Shown here: piece after piece, positions 22,239-33,866 of the stretch
Layout: each line of letters begins with the position of its first letter
How positions within the stretch are numbered: position 1 is the first letter of the stretch
Source of the DNA: Salvia splendens
Taxonomy: Eukaryota > Streptophyta > Magnoliopsida > Lamiales > Lamiaceae
Direction: 5' to 3'
Length of the DNA: 64,000 bases
Assembly: GCF_004379255.2 (NCBI RefSeq)
Contig: NC_056052.1
Coordinates: forward strand, 8,797,708 to 8,861,707
Made by a program: the position numbers and the translations under genes
The notes under the pieces: model-generated
Told to the model about the DNA's origin: nothing
Database searches by the model: none
Seen by the model: only the letters and a program-made list of their open reading frames with translations

Positions 22239-22571
22239 AGCTCTGACCTGCTAATTTTATCGGGCTAAGCAGGTCAATCCACAGATTTCGGGTTAGATTG
22301 GCATCCATAATTTTAGCATATGGGTTACGAATAATGTGCAAGATAGTGTTTAAAGTTATGTGTGTATCAAGCAATGGCATAAGTTATTTCTTGGGTCCAA
22401 ATTACCATAAATAATTGCGAAATATTGTTAATGTGAATTATTTTTTAGTTTGAAATAGTTTGGGAGATAGATGAATTGAAACAATTTAAAACTGTATTAG
22501 GGTTTCAAATAGTGTGCAGGACAGAAATATTGTTGCAGGAATTCCAACTTAGTTTAAAGTTATAAAGTAAG

Positions 22572-22842
22572 TATTCCCTCAGCTCTCTCATAGTTGAGTA
22601 AAAACTTTTCGGCACGTAGTTTAAGAAAGAGATGTTGAGTATGTTAAATAAAAAGATAAAAAAGTAAGAGAGAGAAAAAAGTAAAGTGAATAAAGTAGAA
22701 AGTGAATAAAGTGGATAGAATAACGTAAGAGAGAGTAAAGTAAGAAAGAAAAAAAAAATTTACTATATATGGAAATGACTCAACTATGAGGGAACTTTCC
22801 GAAATGGAAAAATGACTCAACTATAAGGGAACGGAGGGAGTA
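22572..22842. mobile_element. Stowaway-like MITE
   Basis: Begins tattccctcagctctctcat and ends gggaacggagggagta. The tail holds two copies of atgactcaactat(g/a)a. Its family also supplies the copy at 61234-61501, in the opposite orientation. Confidence 0.65.
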
Positions 22843-23492
22843 CTAGTATATCATTTGTTTAGTCATATTTTAAGTCGTATTTATAAAAGCATGGTTTTTT
22901 GCGATCATTTTCAAGGAAAAAGATGAACACACACTCTCGTAACAAATTCTCCATTTGTCTTTGAAAAATATGAACATTTGGTTCAACATGAGTTTTAATG
23001 TATAATTGGTTGTTATACCCCGTTCTATTAATAACGTTTGACGTTTGTCAATATGTTCGTTTATCAAGTAAATGCTTATATTAAAGTGAGTAGTACTTTA
23101 AGCTACTATCTTTTGTTACTATAAATCCTTTGGGGTTTTATTAACCGAGTGCCAATGTGAAAAAGTAATTATGATCAAAGAGTTTGACGTGCAAGGAAAA
23201 TTCAAGTTAGCAAATAGTTGTTCGTGTACAACTATAGCTAAAATGGATATTAAATGTCCATTTACAAAATAGAGCCATTTCTCTACGAGTGGAAAATGCT
23301 CCAAGTATATCTATATTATTACAATACGAGCTACACACAGTTGGTGCTCTATTATTGGAGAAACTCCAATTCTCAAAGCATGCTCTTGCAAATGAAAACA
23401 CCCGTCAGCGCGTAGTAATTTACAACGTGAATAGTGATGCAATAGTATGAATAGTGAATAGTAACGTGAATAGGGCCTTGAATAGTGTCAAG
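22843..23492. other. spacer with a GAATAGT-rich edge
   Basis: No gene is seen. Near the right edge (about 23424-23486) the motif gaatagt recurs five times. A Harbinger-like end (gcatgctcttgcaaatg) may lie near 23377. Confidence 0.3.
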
Positions 23493-23992
23493 TGTTGGAA
23501 ATATTGTAGCCTTTACACGGGAAAACTCTTGCTATTACAAAATAACAAAACTGGAAGGTAAATATAATAATAAAAATTACAACGAAAGTAAAGAGATGCA
23601 AACTATAGTATTCTTCAAGTCGAGTCGAGGTGACCCTCTCTCCGCAAGACGAAATACGCCCCGGCTAGTGCTCACGGATTGGCGTAATGTCCCCAAAGAT
23701 GAAACGACTTTCCTCCTATCGAGTTGAAGCACCTCAAACTCGTAGGCTCCGGCGAACTTGAATTGGAGGCGAGAACCGAGCTAGACAATGCTCCTAGAAT
23801 GCCCACTAGAAAGCTTAAGTGATGTAGAGAGAAGATTTGTTTTTGTCGTGTCTTCTTCTCCTCAAAACAAGCCTATTTATAGGCTAGGAAACACAAGTGA
23901 AAGGTCTTGTAATTAGGGCACCTTATAAAGGTTACACCATGTGAAAAGCCAAAGGCCTAGCCTTTTGAAATTATCACATGTGTTTTCCTACA
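23493..23992 (-). repeat. 3' LTR (500 bp) of the young copia element
   Basis: TGTTGG...CCTACA borders. It differs from the partner LTR only in aaaataacaa versus aaaagaacaa and in tttttgtcgtg versus tttttgttgtg. Confidence 0.93.
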
Positions 23993-24575
23993 ATCCCCCA
24001 CATTGGTTAGAGCGCTGCAAGCTCAAACCAACACTAGACATGTATGCATGTATGCAGACTCTTTTGCTCAGTTCTCAGGAAACGATACTGTATTTGGAGA
24101 GGTAACTTGTGGTTTTGAACCTTCCATAGTCAACACTATCGGACATACCGGCGGACTAGTGGACGCGATGCCTTGAACTATTCCTCCTTGGTGTATGCCT
24201 AGTCAATAGCATTAACACAATATTGTCTCAACTCCATCAGTTCTCACGTTTGTGTCCGTTTCGGCCATGGAACACCTCTTTGGAATTCATAAGTGACTTA
24301 CTCACACGAAGCGGCCTCACTTCTCACTTATATAGGTGATTCTTTCATGAGTATCCTGCCATACTGCTTCTCCTTGAGATTTCAAGAATCATTAAAAGTC
24401 AAAAGACTTAACCTCTTACCACCTGCAGGTTACAACACTCAGAGCTTTCTAAAGAATGGGCGAAGATTAAAACTCTTCTAAGTGTTACAGCTAGATTTGT
24501 ATAGCTTCATTTTCCCATTGAACCAATCCCATGGGATCTCCAATCGTATGGTTGGGTTACCACTATACTCATCTT
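23993..24575 (-). other. 3' untranslated region and polypurine tract of the young copia
   Basis: Non-coding sequence between the pol stop at 24576 and the 3' LTR. The polypurine tract reads GTGGGGGATTG on the minus strand at 23993-24003. Confidence 0.6.
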
Positions 24576-27500
24576 TTAAGATGTGGTTTTCAGTCCCATT
24601 CCTTTTAGCAATTTATGCATTTGATCACGGTTTAAACCTTTTGTTAACGGATCCGCTAAGTTATCCACTGACCTTACATAGTCAACTGTGATAACACCAC
24701 TTGTGATCAATTGTCTGACGGTATTATGTCGCCGACGAATATGTCGAGACTTACCATTGTATAAGCCACTGTGTGCTCTACCTATAGCTGCTTGGCTATC
24801 ACAGTGTATCACTACTGTCGGCACTGGCTTCTTCCAATATGGAATATCTTCTAGGAAGTTTCTAAGCCACTCGGCTTCTTCCCCTGCTTTATCCAAAGCG
24901 ATAAACTCAGATTCCATGGTGGAACGAGCAATACACGTCTGTTTCGTTGATTTCCACGAGACAGCACCACCCCCCACAGTGAACACATACCCACTTGTAG
25001 AAAATGAGTCTTTTGAATCAGAGATCCAATTTGCATCACAGTACCCTTCAAGTACTTGGGGATATCTTGTGTAATGCAACCCAAAGTTAAGAGTATAGTT
25101 CAAGTATCTCAAAACTCTACACAAAGCTTTCCAATGTTCCTTACTTGGGTTGCTCGTAAATCGGCTCAACTTGTTTACAAGACAAGCAAGATCAGGTCGA
25201 GTACAGTTTGTGATAAACATCAAACTTCCTATGACCTTTGCATACTCTTCTTGAGCAACAGAATCACCCATATTCTTGCTCAGATGGACATTGAGCTCCA
25301 AAGGAGTCTTTGCTGGCTTACAATCAAACGAGTTGAATTTCTTAAGCATTTTCTCAACATAATGAGATTGCGTTAAGACAATTCCCTCATTAGTCCTCAA
25401 TATTTTGATTCCAAGAATCACATCAGCTAGACCCATATCTTTCATATCGAAATTTCTTTTCAACATGTGTTTTGTCTCGTTAATAATGGCACTAGTGCTG
25501 CCCATTATCAACATATCATCAACATACAGACACACAATAACAAAACCGTTATCTGTGTTCTTAATGTAAACACACTTATCGCACTCATTGATAGTGAATC
25601 CATTTGCCAACATCACGTTGTCAAATTTCAAATGCCATTGTAATGGTGCTTGCTTCAACCCATATAATGACTTTACCAGTTTGCATACTTTACGCTCTTG
25701 CCCAGGCACAACCAACCCTTCGGGTTGTTCCATATATATTTCTTCTTCCAGATCACCATTCAGAAACGCAGTTTTCACATCCATTTGGTGAATCTCAAGA
25801 TTGTGCAAAGCAGCAATCGCAAGAAGCACCCGAATGGAAGTGATTCTCGTAACAGGTGAATAGGTATCAAAAAAGTCATGCCCTTCTTTCTGCTTAAAGC
25901 CTTGGACAACTAGGCGAGCTTTGTACTTATCTATAGTACCGAGCTTATATTTCCTTTTCAGAATCCACTTGCACCCTAAAGGCTTACAGCCTTCAGGCAA
26001 GTCTACTAACACCCAAGTGTTATTTCTCATGATGGATTCAATTTCACTGTTGATAGCTTCTTGCCACCACGCCGCGTCTGGACCAGACAGAGCTTCCGCC
26101 AATGACTTTGGTTCGTCATCCAACATAAAAGTTATGAAGTCAGGACCAAATGTTTTAGCAACTTTAACTCTTTTACCACGTCTTGGTTCAACATCCTCAA
26201 GACTTGACCTCGTTCTTTTTGGAGGATTAGAACTAGTGGATTCATCCATCATTCTTTCACTAGAACGATCTTCTTGCCTCTTGCAAGGGTATACATTCTC
26301 AGAGAATATAGCATTCCTTGACTCAATCGTTGTTCCTTCAGCCACGCCAGGCAGAGCTGACCTATGGACTAGGAAACGATAGGCACTACTATTAAGTGCA
26401 TGGCCAATAAAGATGCAATCGACTGTTTTAGGGCCTATTGCAACTTGTTTCGGAGGTGGCACTTCTACCTTCGCTAAAAACCCCCACACTTTGAGGTATG
26501 AATATGAAGGTTTCTTCCCTTTCCACAACTCATAAGGAGTCACATCCCTATTTTTTAGTGGAAATTTATTCAGGATATGATTCGCTGTTAACACAGCCTC
26601 CCCCCACATGTTCTGGGATAAACCAGAATTAATCAACAGAGCATTCATCATCTCTTTAAGTGTTCGATTTTTTCGATCAGCAACTCCATTTGACTGGGGA
26701 GAATATGGAGCCGTTGTTTGGTGAATTATACCACTTGCATGACATAATTCTGCAAACGGGGCTACATACTCACCACCTCTATCACTTTGAACACACTTAA
26801 TTCGACAATTAAGTTGATTTTCGGCTTCATTTTTGAAGTCTTTAAATGCTTCAATTGCCTCATCTTTACTTCTTAATAAGTAAAGGTAACAATACCTTGT
26901 GCAATCATCTATAAATGTGATGAAGTACTTTTTACCACTTCTGGTTTGCACAAATTTTAAATCACATACGTCTGTATGGATTAACTCTAGAGGTTTTGTG
27001 CTCCGTTCTACCGAGCGAAACAGTAGCTTGGTCATTTTTGCTTCAACACAGACTTCACATTTTTCTTGTGAGTTAAACTTATCTACTTTTAGTGAATTAA
27101 GATTTACTAATCTTTTTATGGCATTTAGATTTACATGTCCCAATCTTTTATGCCATAAATCAGAGCACTCAAGCAAATAGGAGGATGTATCATCTTCCTT
27201 ATTTCTTAATCCTTTTCCACGGTGAATGACCGTAACATTCAGCTCAAAAAGCCCATTCACTAGGTGACCTTCACCTATGAACTTTTCATACTTGGTCAAT
27301 ATAACCTTTTCACACTCAAATTCTAGTGAAAATCCATGATTTACTAGAAGTGAGCCTGACACCAAATTATTTCGGATGTTTGGGACATGCAGCACATCCT
27401 TGAGGGTAAGAACCTTTCCGGATCCTAATTTTAGGAACACATTACCCACACCAACCACCTCGGAAGAGGCTTGGTTTCCCATACGTACTTTTCTACCTCC

Positions 27501-27917
27501 AACAGATTTGTAAGTAGAAAAAACGCTTCTCTCAGAGCACACATGACATGTGGCACCCGTATCAACAAACCATTCATTTGGATTATTACCATGGTCCTCG
27601 TCGGAGACCACTGCGATCACCTCGTGATCTTTGTTGTTTATAACAACACGTTCAAATAATTTGTACAGTATTGTTGCCAACAATAAGTACACAATTATAT
27701 TGAACCAAAAGTGCATTGGTATATTCATCAACCCATGCATCCCAATTACTACTACCAAATCTAAATTGGTCTTGCTTGTCAAATGACAAACGATAAACAT
27801 CATTCTCAAGAGAATAGATCTCAAGGAATTAACCACTCCATAGCGCATCGACATTGCGACCGTTCGTTGCTTTATTCCTGCTTTGAATTTCATGTTTCCT
27901 CCGACATCGGTCGACAT
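24576..27917 (-). CDS. Ty1/copia pol polyprotein (PR-IN-RT-RH), 1113 aa
   Basis: The Met at 27917 ([12 protein letters not shown]) is chosen because the frame upstream of it is LTR sequence; the frame itself stays open to 28061. Residues 35-100 are an unfamiliar hydrophobic stretch ([17 protein letters not shown]) where gag and its zinc knuckle should be. Protease has DTGA at 119-122. Integrase has the HHCC finger (HKRLGH, CEVC) and Asp at about 316 and 379, but the expected Glu in NGVAERK is Asp (GAT at 26678-26676, residue 414). RT carries [14 protein letters not shown] and YVDD at 798-801. RNase H has [10 protein letters not shown] and ends [10 protein letters not shown]. The frame has no stops, so pol could be made, yet without gag the element could not build particles alone. 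Confidence 0.9.
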   Translation of the reverse strand: MSTDVGGNMKFKAGIKQRTVAMSMRYGVVNSLRSILLRMMFIVCHLTSKTNLDLVVVIGMHGLMNIPMHFWFNIIVYLLLATILYKLFERVVINNKDHEVIAVVSDEDHGNNPNEWFVDTGATCHVCSERSVFSTYKSVGGRKVRMGNQASSEVVGVGNVFLKLGSGKVLTLKDVLHVPNIRNNLVSGSLLVNHGFSLEFECEKVILTKYEKFIGEGHLVNGLFELNVTVIHRGKGLRNKEDDTSSYLLECSDLWHKRLGHVNLNAIKRLVNLNSLKVDKFNSQEKCEVCVEAKMTKLLFRSVERSTKPLELIHTDVCDLKFVQTRSGKKYFITFIDDCTRYCYLYLLRSKDEAIEAFKDFKNEAENQLNCRIKCVQSDRGGEYVAPFAELCHASGIIHQTTAPYSPQSNGVADRKNRTLKEMMNALLINSGLSQNMWGEAVLTANHILNKFPLKNRDVTPYELWKGKKPSYSYLKVWGFLAKVEVPPPKQVAIGPKTVDCIFIGHALNSSAYRFLVHRSALPGVAEGTTIESRNAIFSENVYPCKRQEDRSSERMMDESTSSNPPKRTRSSLEDVEPRRGKRVKVAKTFGPDFITFMLDDEPKSLAEALSGPDAAWWQEAINSEIESIMRNNTWVLVDLPEGCKPLGCKWILKRKYKLGTIDKYKARLVVQGFKQKEGHDFFDTYSPVTRITSIRVLLAIAALHNLEIHQMDVKTAFLNGDLEEEIYMEQPEGLVVPGQERKVCKLVKSLYGLKQAPLQWHLKFDNVMLANGFTINECDKCVYIKNTDNGFVIVCLYVDDMLIMGSTSAIINETKHMLKRNFDMKDMGLADVILGIKILRTNEGIVLTQSHYVEKMLKKFNSFDCKPAKTPLELNVHLSKNMGDSVAQEEYAKVIGSLMFITNCTRPDLACLVNKLSRFTSNPSKEHWKALCRVLRYLNYTLNFGLHYTRYPQVLEGYCDANWISDSKDSFSTSGYVFTVGGGAVSWKSTKQTCIARSTMESEFIALDKAGEEAEWLRNFLEDIPYWKKPVPTVVIHCDSQAAIGRAHSGLYNGKSRHIRRRHNTVRQLITSGVITVDYVRSVDNLADPLTKGLNRDQMHKLLKGMGLKTTS

Positions 27918-27952
27918 GATTTCAATTAGAGTACAATATTTCGTCTTGCGAT

Positions 27953-28452
27953 TGTTGGAAATATTGTAGCCTTTACACGGGAAAACTCTTGCTATTACAA
28001 AAGAACAAAACTGGAAGGTAAATATAATAATAAAAATTACAACGAAAGTAAAGAGATGCAAACTATAGTATTCTTCAAGTCGAGTCGAGGTGACCCTCTC
28101 TCCGCAAGACGAAATACGCCCCGGCTAGTGCTCACGGATTGGCGTAATGTCCCCAAAGATGAAACGACTTTCCTCCTATCGAGTTGAAGCACCTCAAACT
28201 CGTAGGCTCCGGCGAACTTGAATTGGAGGCGAGAACCGAGCTAGACAATGCTCCTAGAATGCCCACTAGAAAGCTTAAGTGATGTAGAGAGAAGATTTGT
28301 TTTTGTTGTGTCTTCTTCTCCTCAAAACAAGCCTATTTATAGGCTAGGAAACACAAGTGAAAGGTCTTGTAATTAGGGCACCTTATAAAGGTTACACCAT
28401 GTGAAAAGCCAAAGGCCTAGCCTTTTGAAATTATCACATGTGTTTTCCTACA
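27953..28452 (-). repeat. 5' LTR (500 bp) of the young copia element
   Basis: Near-identical partner of 23493-23992. On the minus strand a TATAAATAGG box lies around 28331-28340. The sequence just inside it (ATCGCAAGACGAAATATTG) is not a tRNA-Met PBS. Confidence 0.93.
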
Positions 28453-30709
28453 TCATATGTGAGTATTTTTTTCAAAATCTTCGTCATGAGCTATCCCTAA
28501 TATCATGCAAATGACTTGTCTGAATGAACTTGCTACAGAATAGCATTTACTCATTTGTCGGACAAATTTAGTATAAAACGGGCTTCACATTTCCTTCATC
28601 AACCACACACACAATACCTTCTGACTGTCTCCCAACTTTCTCAAAATTTATCCAAGCTTTCAATCAAGTATTATTCAAGTTTTCGCACAAGTACGAAGGA
28701 AAAAAGAGATTTGCAGTCCAACCAAATTTCCTTCCTTTTCTTTTCAGTAAGCCTTTCATCCAAATTTCATATTCTTTCATTTAAGCATGTCATATAGTAG
28801 GAGAGATCATATAGAACATAGATCAAAGTCAAGCCTGCTCTCTTTATTATCAAATACGCTATATTTTTGTTTCATATTCAAGAAAGTAGAAAAGCTCCTA
28901 ACATGTTTCAATTCGGGAATAAGCATTTTTTTTAAATGACAGTCACTTAGGAAATTAATAACGGTAAATCTAACCATTCAAAGGTAATCTCCTTCGGTCA
29001 AAATGAAGTAGAGCGAGTTGTTTAACTTCCCAGAAAATTTCAGAACGATCGGACAACGTTTGAACCTCCGATCGTGTAGAAAACATACGCTGCTACTGTT
29101 GAAAATGACAGGCACTTCCGAAAATGACAGAAGATCTAACCGTTAAATTTTTTTTTCCTTCGCTAGGAATGATGCTTTGTGTCATCCACCTATGGTTAAA
29201 TTTCATGACAATCGGATATTATTTGGACCTACGATCGTGAAGGAAACTGAGACTATCTCTTATTTGGCGAAAATGAAAAGAAAGAGATAGATATCTGCGA
29301 TGAGTGAGAGAGAGTTGGGTGGGAGAGTGAGAACGCAGTAGAGAGAGAGAGGGGCAAATTCACGTGTGTGGGGTTGAGGGAGATTTTATTTTTACTTGGG
29401 CTCTCTTATCGGTTCTTTTATTTTGGCCAACTATAGTAATTAAATTAACAAAGTCCAAATCTTTTAATTTATGTGCTTGTGGGCTTGTATAATTTAATTG
29501 GGCCAAGATAATAACTAAAGCTACAATTAAGTTAGTTAATTAATTGAATAAATTAATTACTTAGGCTTAAGTTCCCTTGAATTAATTTAAAGCGATCTAG
29601 CAATTTTTTTTATTCAAGTTAGAATACTTGAATTTATCGAGTTAATTAATCTCTTGATTAATTGATGCGAAGAATTAAATCCTTTTTTTTTGTTAAAGTG
29701 AATGGGTTCAGGAACAAAAGAGGAAAAATAGGATGCGTATCATAGGAGCATATCATCCGCTATCGTTATTTCCTTGAAGCTAAATAGATTATTATCTTTT
29801 ATTGGATCGGGTCCATCGCACAGAATAAGACTCCAAGTGAGTTAATATTGTTATACGGAGTCAGAAGCGTACGAGGTGAACTTTTCTATCCTACATATAA
29901 ATGTGGATAAAAATATGAAGTATATTTATCTATGCAAATGATGTTGTCTTGCCACAAATAATTTGTTCTATGTGATGTGATGCCTATCTGCTTTGATTAT
30001 ACCCAATGTGCTATACCAAAACATAGAAATCGAATTCGGGTCCAGCAAGGGGAGAGTCCCTACTCGGACTACTGTACACATGGAATGTGTGTCATCGAAA
30101 GGGTTGGCCGGTTCGGTGATCGTGGAAAGTGGTCACTTTCCCGTCACAAGATGGTTCAGTTACGGCGAATTACAGGATGAACTTAGATTGCACAATTGAA
30201 CATTTAAGTATGAGAATTTGGTAAGCTCGGGCTTTTATGAAAAACTCATGAGTATTATTGTGATTGATGGCTTGACAATATTTTAAATGTAAAATTGTAT
30301 CTTTTGGCAATGTGTTCACTGAGTACCTTTGTACTCAGTCCTGCATGTATTTCTAAATGTGTAGGTTGAGTTGTGATGGAGTGGAGGGTGCTGATCCATG
30401 TGGGGCTTACTCCTGTGTCTATACAGTACTTTCGCATGGTCATGTGTTCATACATGGAACCGCGTTCAATTGTTTCTGATGTGCTAATTAAACAAGTTAA
30501 ATCTTGTTTTCCCCCTATGACTCTGAAAGTTAATAAACAGTATTGTATGAACCTTTAACTCGAATCTTTATGATTGAGTGTATCCTATTCAAGTATTCCA
30601 TTTGAGATACTTCGTAATCATATGAATTGTCTTTATACTTCTTCTTAATTTCCACCCCAAATCACAATTAATCGAGTTTTACTATTCTTTGTAAAATGTG
30701 GTCGTGACA
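28453..30709 (+). repeat. probable gypsy LTR or LTR remnant
   Basis: A TATAAAA box near 28571 is followed by a CA-rich leader. A block with two gatcgtg/cgatcg-flanked segments (29000-29260), a GA-rich zone (29280-29350) and the phrase cactgagtacctttgtactcagtcctgca-type (30315-30345) follow. The end reads ggtcgtgaca at 30709. This resembles LTRs of Tekay-like gypsy elements. I cannot find the left border or a partner, so it is a tentative call. Small frames at 29977-30199 are not gene-like. Confidence 0.35.
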
Positions 30710-30716
30710 CTGGTAA

Positions 30717-30983
30717 AGTAAAAAAGAGAGATAATTAGATAAATAGTATTATAAGTAGTGTTAGTGGACAGTAAGAGTCCACACCATTAGTAATATTGTG
30801 TAATGGTATAAGTTGTAAACAAATGATATGTAAGGGTAATGTGTTGTTTAACTATCCCAAAATTAGAATGTTCATACTCCATCCATCTGAAAGAAGATGA
30901 CCCATTCCTTCGACAACACGAGATTTTATGCAGCTTTATTTTGAATGTTAAGTGGAGATAGTAAAGTAAGAGAGAGAATATGA
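30717..30983. mobile_element. overlapping Stowaway-like MITE remnants
   Basis: Holds a partial copy with gtaagtagtgttagtggac followed, after atactccatccatctg (30874), by a second partial copy. Neither is complete. Confidence 0.4.
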
Positions 30984-32721
30984 AACACCCCTTACTCGTT
31001 TCGTAAATCCAACGAATAAATAGTGTCACCATTCGATTTCACGAATACTTAAACAAAAACTTTCCTTTTTTCTTTTAATGAGTTACATTTTACCAACACT
31101 AATGCATATTAGAACTTTTCTTTGGAACTGGGCTATCAAAAGCTTTATGCATAACATTTTCTAATACTCAAAGAATTCTAGTTTACAACCCAACACAAGA
31201 TGCATTCAAAAATCATTAATGGTATAGGAGATATCACTATTTTCCCATGTACTATCAAAATCAGACAAAATCATAGCAACATTTTCTAAAACAATTTATT
31301 ATAAATACTAAAATTATATATAAAAAGTATGACTGCTTATAATTCAGAATAATTCAGAAGAGACATAAAAAGACATAGCAATTATAAAAGTATGACTGCT
31401 TATAATTGTATTGTAATAACATTTTATACATAGAGGAAACAAACTCCAAAATTCTCCAGATAATTCAAGGAGTATCAAGACGCATAAATGTTATTTGAAA
31501 AATTATTAAATAAAACTTTAGACTCTTCTGAACATACTATAAAATTCGAATCAAGTGGTAGAAAAACAGAGGAAATAATAATTTTCCAATCATTTATATC
31601 AAGATCTAATACAATCCATGTTTATTCATATAAATCATATATGTAAACTCATTTTACATAATCAATCAAGAAATGAATTCTAAGAACCCAAGCTATACTT
31701 GTCGTTCCTCTTACCATAACATAGTAGAGATTAAGCTTTCAAATTAATGATCAAAACATGCTCCATACCATCATATAGTCACATATTCATTAACAACTCA
31801 GGAAATAAATCATCCTTAAATCTCAAACTATGAAAGGAAAAACATTAGGGTTCATAAACTCAAGAATTTATTAATTTATGCCCTATTAAAATATGATTGA
31901 AGTGATTAACTACCTTGATTTAGCTATATTCCGCCGATTACATGCTCGATTTCCCAACGAACACATTAAATTAAAGAAGAAAAATGATATGTGAAATGGA
32001 GGTGGGGATTGTCGTTCTTGCTACCCTTCAATCCCCCTCACAAAAAATGATAGATTTTTTTGTGTATTTTAAATTAGTCTCCCAACAATATTTTAGTTAA
32101 ATAAATGACACATGCCATGTGGCATTACTTAAATCACTAAAATGGTTCTAAAATGACCTATTTGTTTTAATATGCGGAAGTTGGCTAATTTGCGAAGATG
32201 AGCTAAACAAATCAAGGGTTCCACTTCCAACCGTGGACAGAAAAGGAAGACTTTTTATAGAAGGGGCGGGGCGGGGCCACTTATTAAGTGGTACTATTCT
32301 GCTGCTTTTTGGAGTTAATCTAGTTTAATTTTAGCTTTTATGTTTCATTCCTTAGTTTTAGTATAGCATAACTTAATTTTCTCTCCACAGTTTGTTTTTA
32401 CTTTCAAATTATATGTCTCCTAGTTCTAAAACTCTCAAATTTTGTTTTTAGTTAAATTTCTGCTTTTGCTTATGAATGTGAACGTCTTTCTACTTCATTG
32501 TTATAAATTTATGATGTTTTTGCTTTTGAATTTCAAGCGCATTTATGGTTAAGTTGTTAGGTATGTTGTTGGTGATGTAAATATCTGTAGCATTTACTCT
32601 TCTTAGTCCAAGTGTTCTTAAGTCTCGTTAGTTGTCCTTCATTTATCTCTCGTACCCTCCTTAAGAAACACAGTTTGTTCTTAATTTCTTATTCACCAAG
32701 TTCATCTTCATTCTTGTTTAA
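30984..32721. other. repeat-like spacer, unassigned
   Basis: Starts gaaacaccccttactcgttt, like the beginning of some gypsy LTRs, and is AT-rich with a short purine/GC run near 32250-32275 (ggggcggggcggggcc). No coding frame or paired repeat found. Confidence 0.25.
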
Positions 32722-32942
32722 TACTCCCCCAGTCTCACAATAAGAGTAACATTTTTCATTTCGGACTGTCCCACAATAAGAGTCACATTCCACTAACTCA
32801 CTTCATTCACATTCGATTATAAAACCAATATATAAAAGTGGACCTCATATACCACACTAGCTTTTCCAACCCACTATTTTTTACATTTCTTAAAACTCAT
32901 GCCCACACCAATGTGACTCTTATTGCGAGACGGATGGAGTAT
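32722..32942. mobile_element. Stowaway-like MITE
   Basis: Left end tactcccccagtctcacaat and right end attgcgagacggatggagta form the inverted termini with TA flanks. The interior is the reverse of 49572-49818. Confidence 0.7.
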
Positions 32943-33133
32943 TAGTGTATTGTAATCAGCATGTTTCATGCACTTTCTTACTTGTAAAAAGAATTAATTT
33001 AATGGATACTGGCATCTTAGAGCCAGGAAATATTATAAATCAAAATGAAACTCAGATTACTCGTTATTTTGGGATTAGACGGAAAGTCAATATTATTTAT
33101 GTAGTGGTACAAAATAATGTTCCATTGAATATA

Positions 33134-33484
33134 TGTTAGATTATGGATTTAATTAATTTAATTAAGACATATTCGAAAGATTGACCCTAGTTCAACCTCC
33201 ATGGATCTCTAACCTAGCTCATATTCAACTCTATAAATAGGGATGGAATTGAGACAGAAATACAACATCCACAATGGAGAGAAACCCTAAAGTGTAGAGA
33301 GTAGAGAGGCGGCAACACTTTTGTGTGGGAGAGAAATTTTTTATTGTCTCGTGATTCAGAGGAGAGATGAAATTCTTTTGTTTTCTTCTTCACTAGATAT
33401 AAGTTCTTGTCCCCATGCCCATCAATTCATATACGTTTAATATGAGATTTGCCTACGCAAATGGATGCACATAAGTTTGGCAAT
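33134..33484 (+). repeat. possible copia-type solo LTR with promoter
   Basis: Starts TGTTAGATTATGG, has CTATAAATAGGG near 33230-33241, and could end at ...gtttggca (33484). Flanks are atata and atatg, four of five matching. The border is uncertain; it might instead be the promoter and leader of a lost gene. Confidence 0.3.
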
Positions 33485-33559
33485 ATGTTAGAAGATTCAA
33501 GGTAGAGTACCGACACGACACGTGGAAAAGGTGCAAATCAAAAGGTACACATTCATATC

Positions 33560-33812
33560 TACTCCCTCTGTCTGAATAGGAGTCCCGTTTTGCCATTTTA
33601 GTCCGTCCGCAAATAGGAGTCCCGGTTCATTATTACTATAAATGGTAAGAGGTCTCACATTCTACTAACTCATTCCACTCACATATCATTTAAAACTAAC
33701 ATATACAAGTGAGACATATATTCCACTAACTTTCTTCCACCCACTTTTCTTAACATTTCTTAAAACCCGAGCCGGATAGAAATGAGACTCCTATTCGTGG
33801 ACAGAGGGAGTA
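33560..33812. mobile_element. Stowaway-like MITE
   Basis: Left end tactccctctgtctgaatag; right end tcgtggacagagggagta. The left half repeats the phrase aataggagtcccg twice. Confidence 0.7.
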
Positions 33813-33866
33813 ATTAATTTGCCTTTGTGTAAATTTATGTGATATATTCATAGATCTATGTATTTT

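Larger units (their letters stand above)
4941..22308. mobile_element. hAT-like non-autonomous repeat split by a gypsy element
   Basis: The left part is 4941-5629 and the right part 22239-22308. The left end reads tagggatgtcaatcgggc; the right end, reversed, reads tatggatgccaatctaaccc, an imperfect inverted pair. The flanks cattttag (4933-4940) and attttag (about 22309-22316) resemble an 8-bp hAT target duplication. The inside is composed of gggtt/cggg-rich text and AT-rich filler with no transposase. Removing the gypsy element and one copy of its AGCTC duplication rejoins the repeat. Confidence 0.45.
23493..28452 (-). mobile_element. young Ty1/copia element with intact pol frame, gag lost
   Basis: Two 500-bp LTRs (23493-23992 and 27953-28452) differ by only two substitutions. 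Between them lie one 1113-codon pol frame (27917-24576) and a purine-rich tract beside the left LTR (minus GTGGGGGATTG). gag is almost entirely absent, no tRNA-Met PBS follows the 5' LTR, and the flanks (tcaag, tcata) do not form a clean duplication. The insertion is recent by LTR identity but the copy is probably non-autonomous. Confidence 0.92.

Noticed and set aside
24688..26382. Several plus-strand ORFs of 80-153 aa
   Set aside because: Shadows of the minus-strand copia pol frame.
29977..30199. Two overlapping 67-68 aa plus-strand frames
   Set aside because: They lie within LTR-like sequence and overlap each other; no family match.
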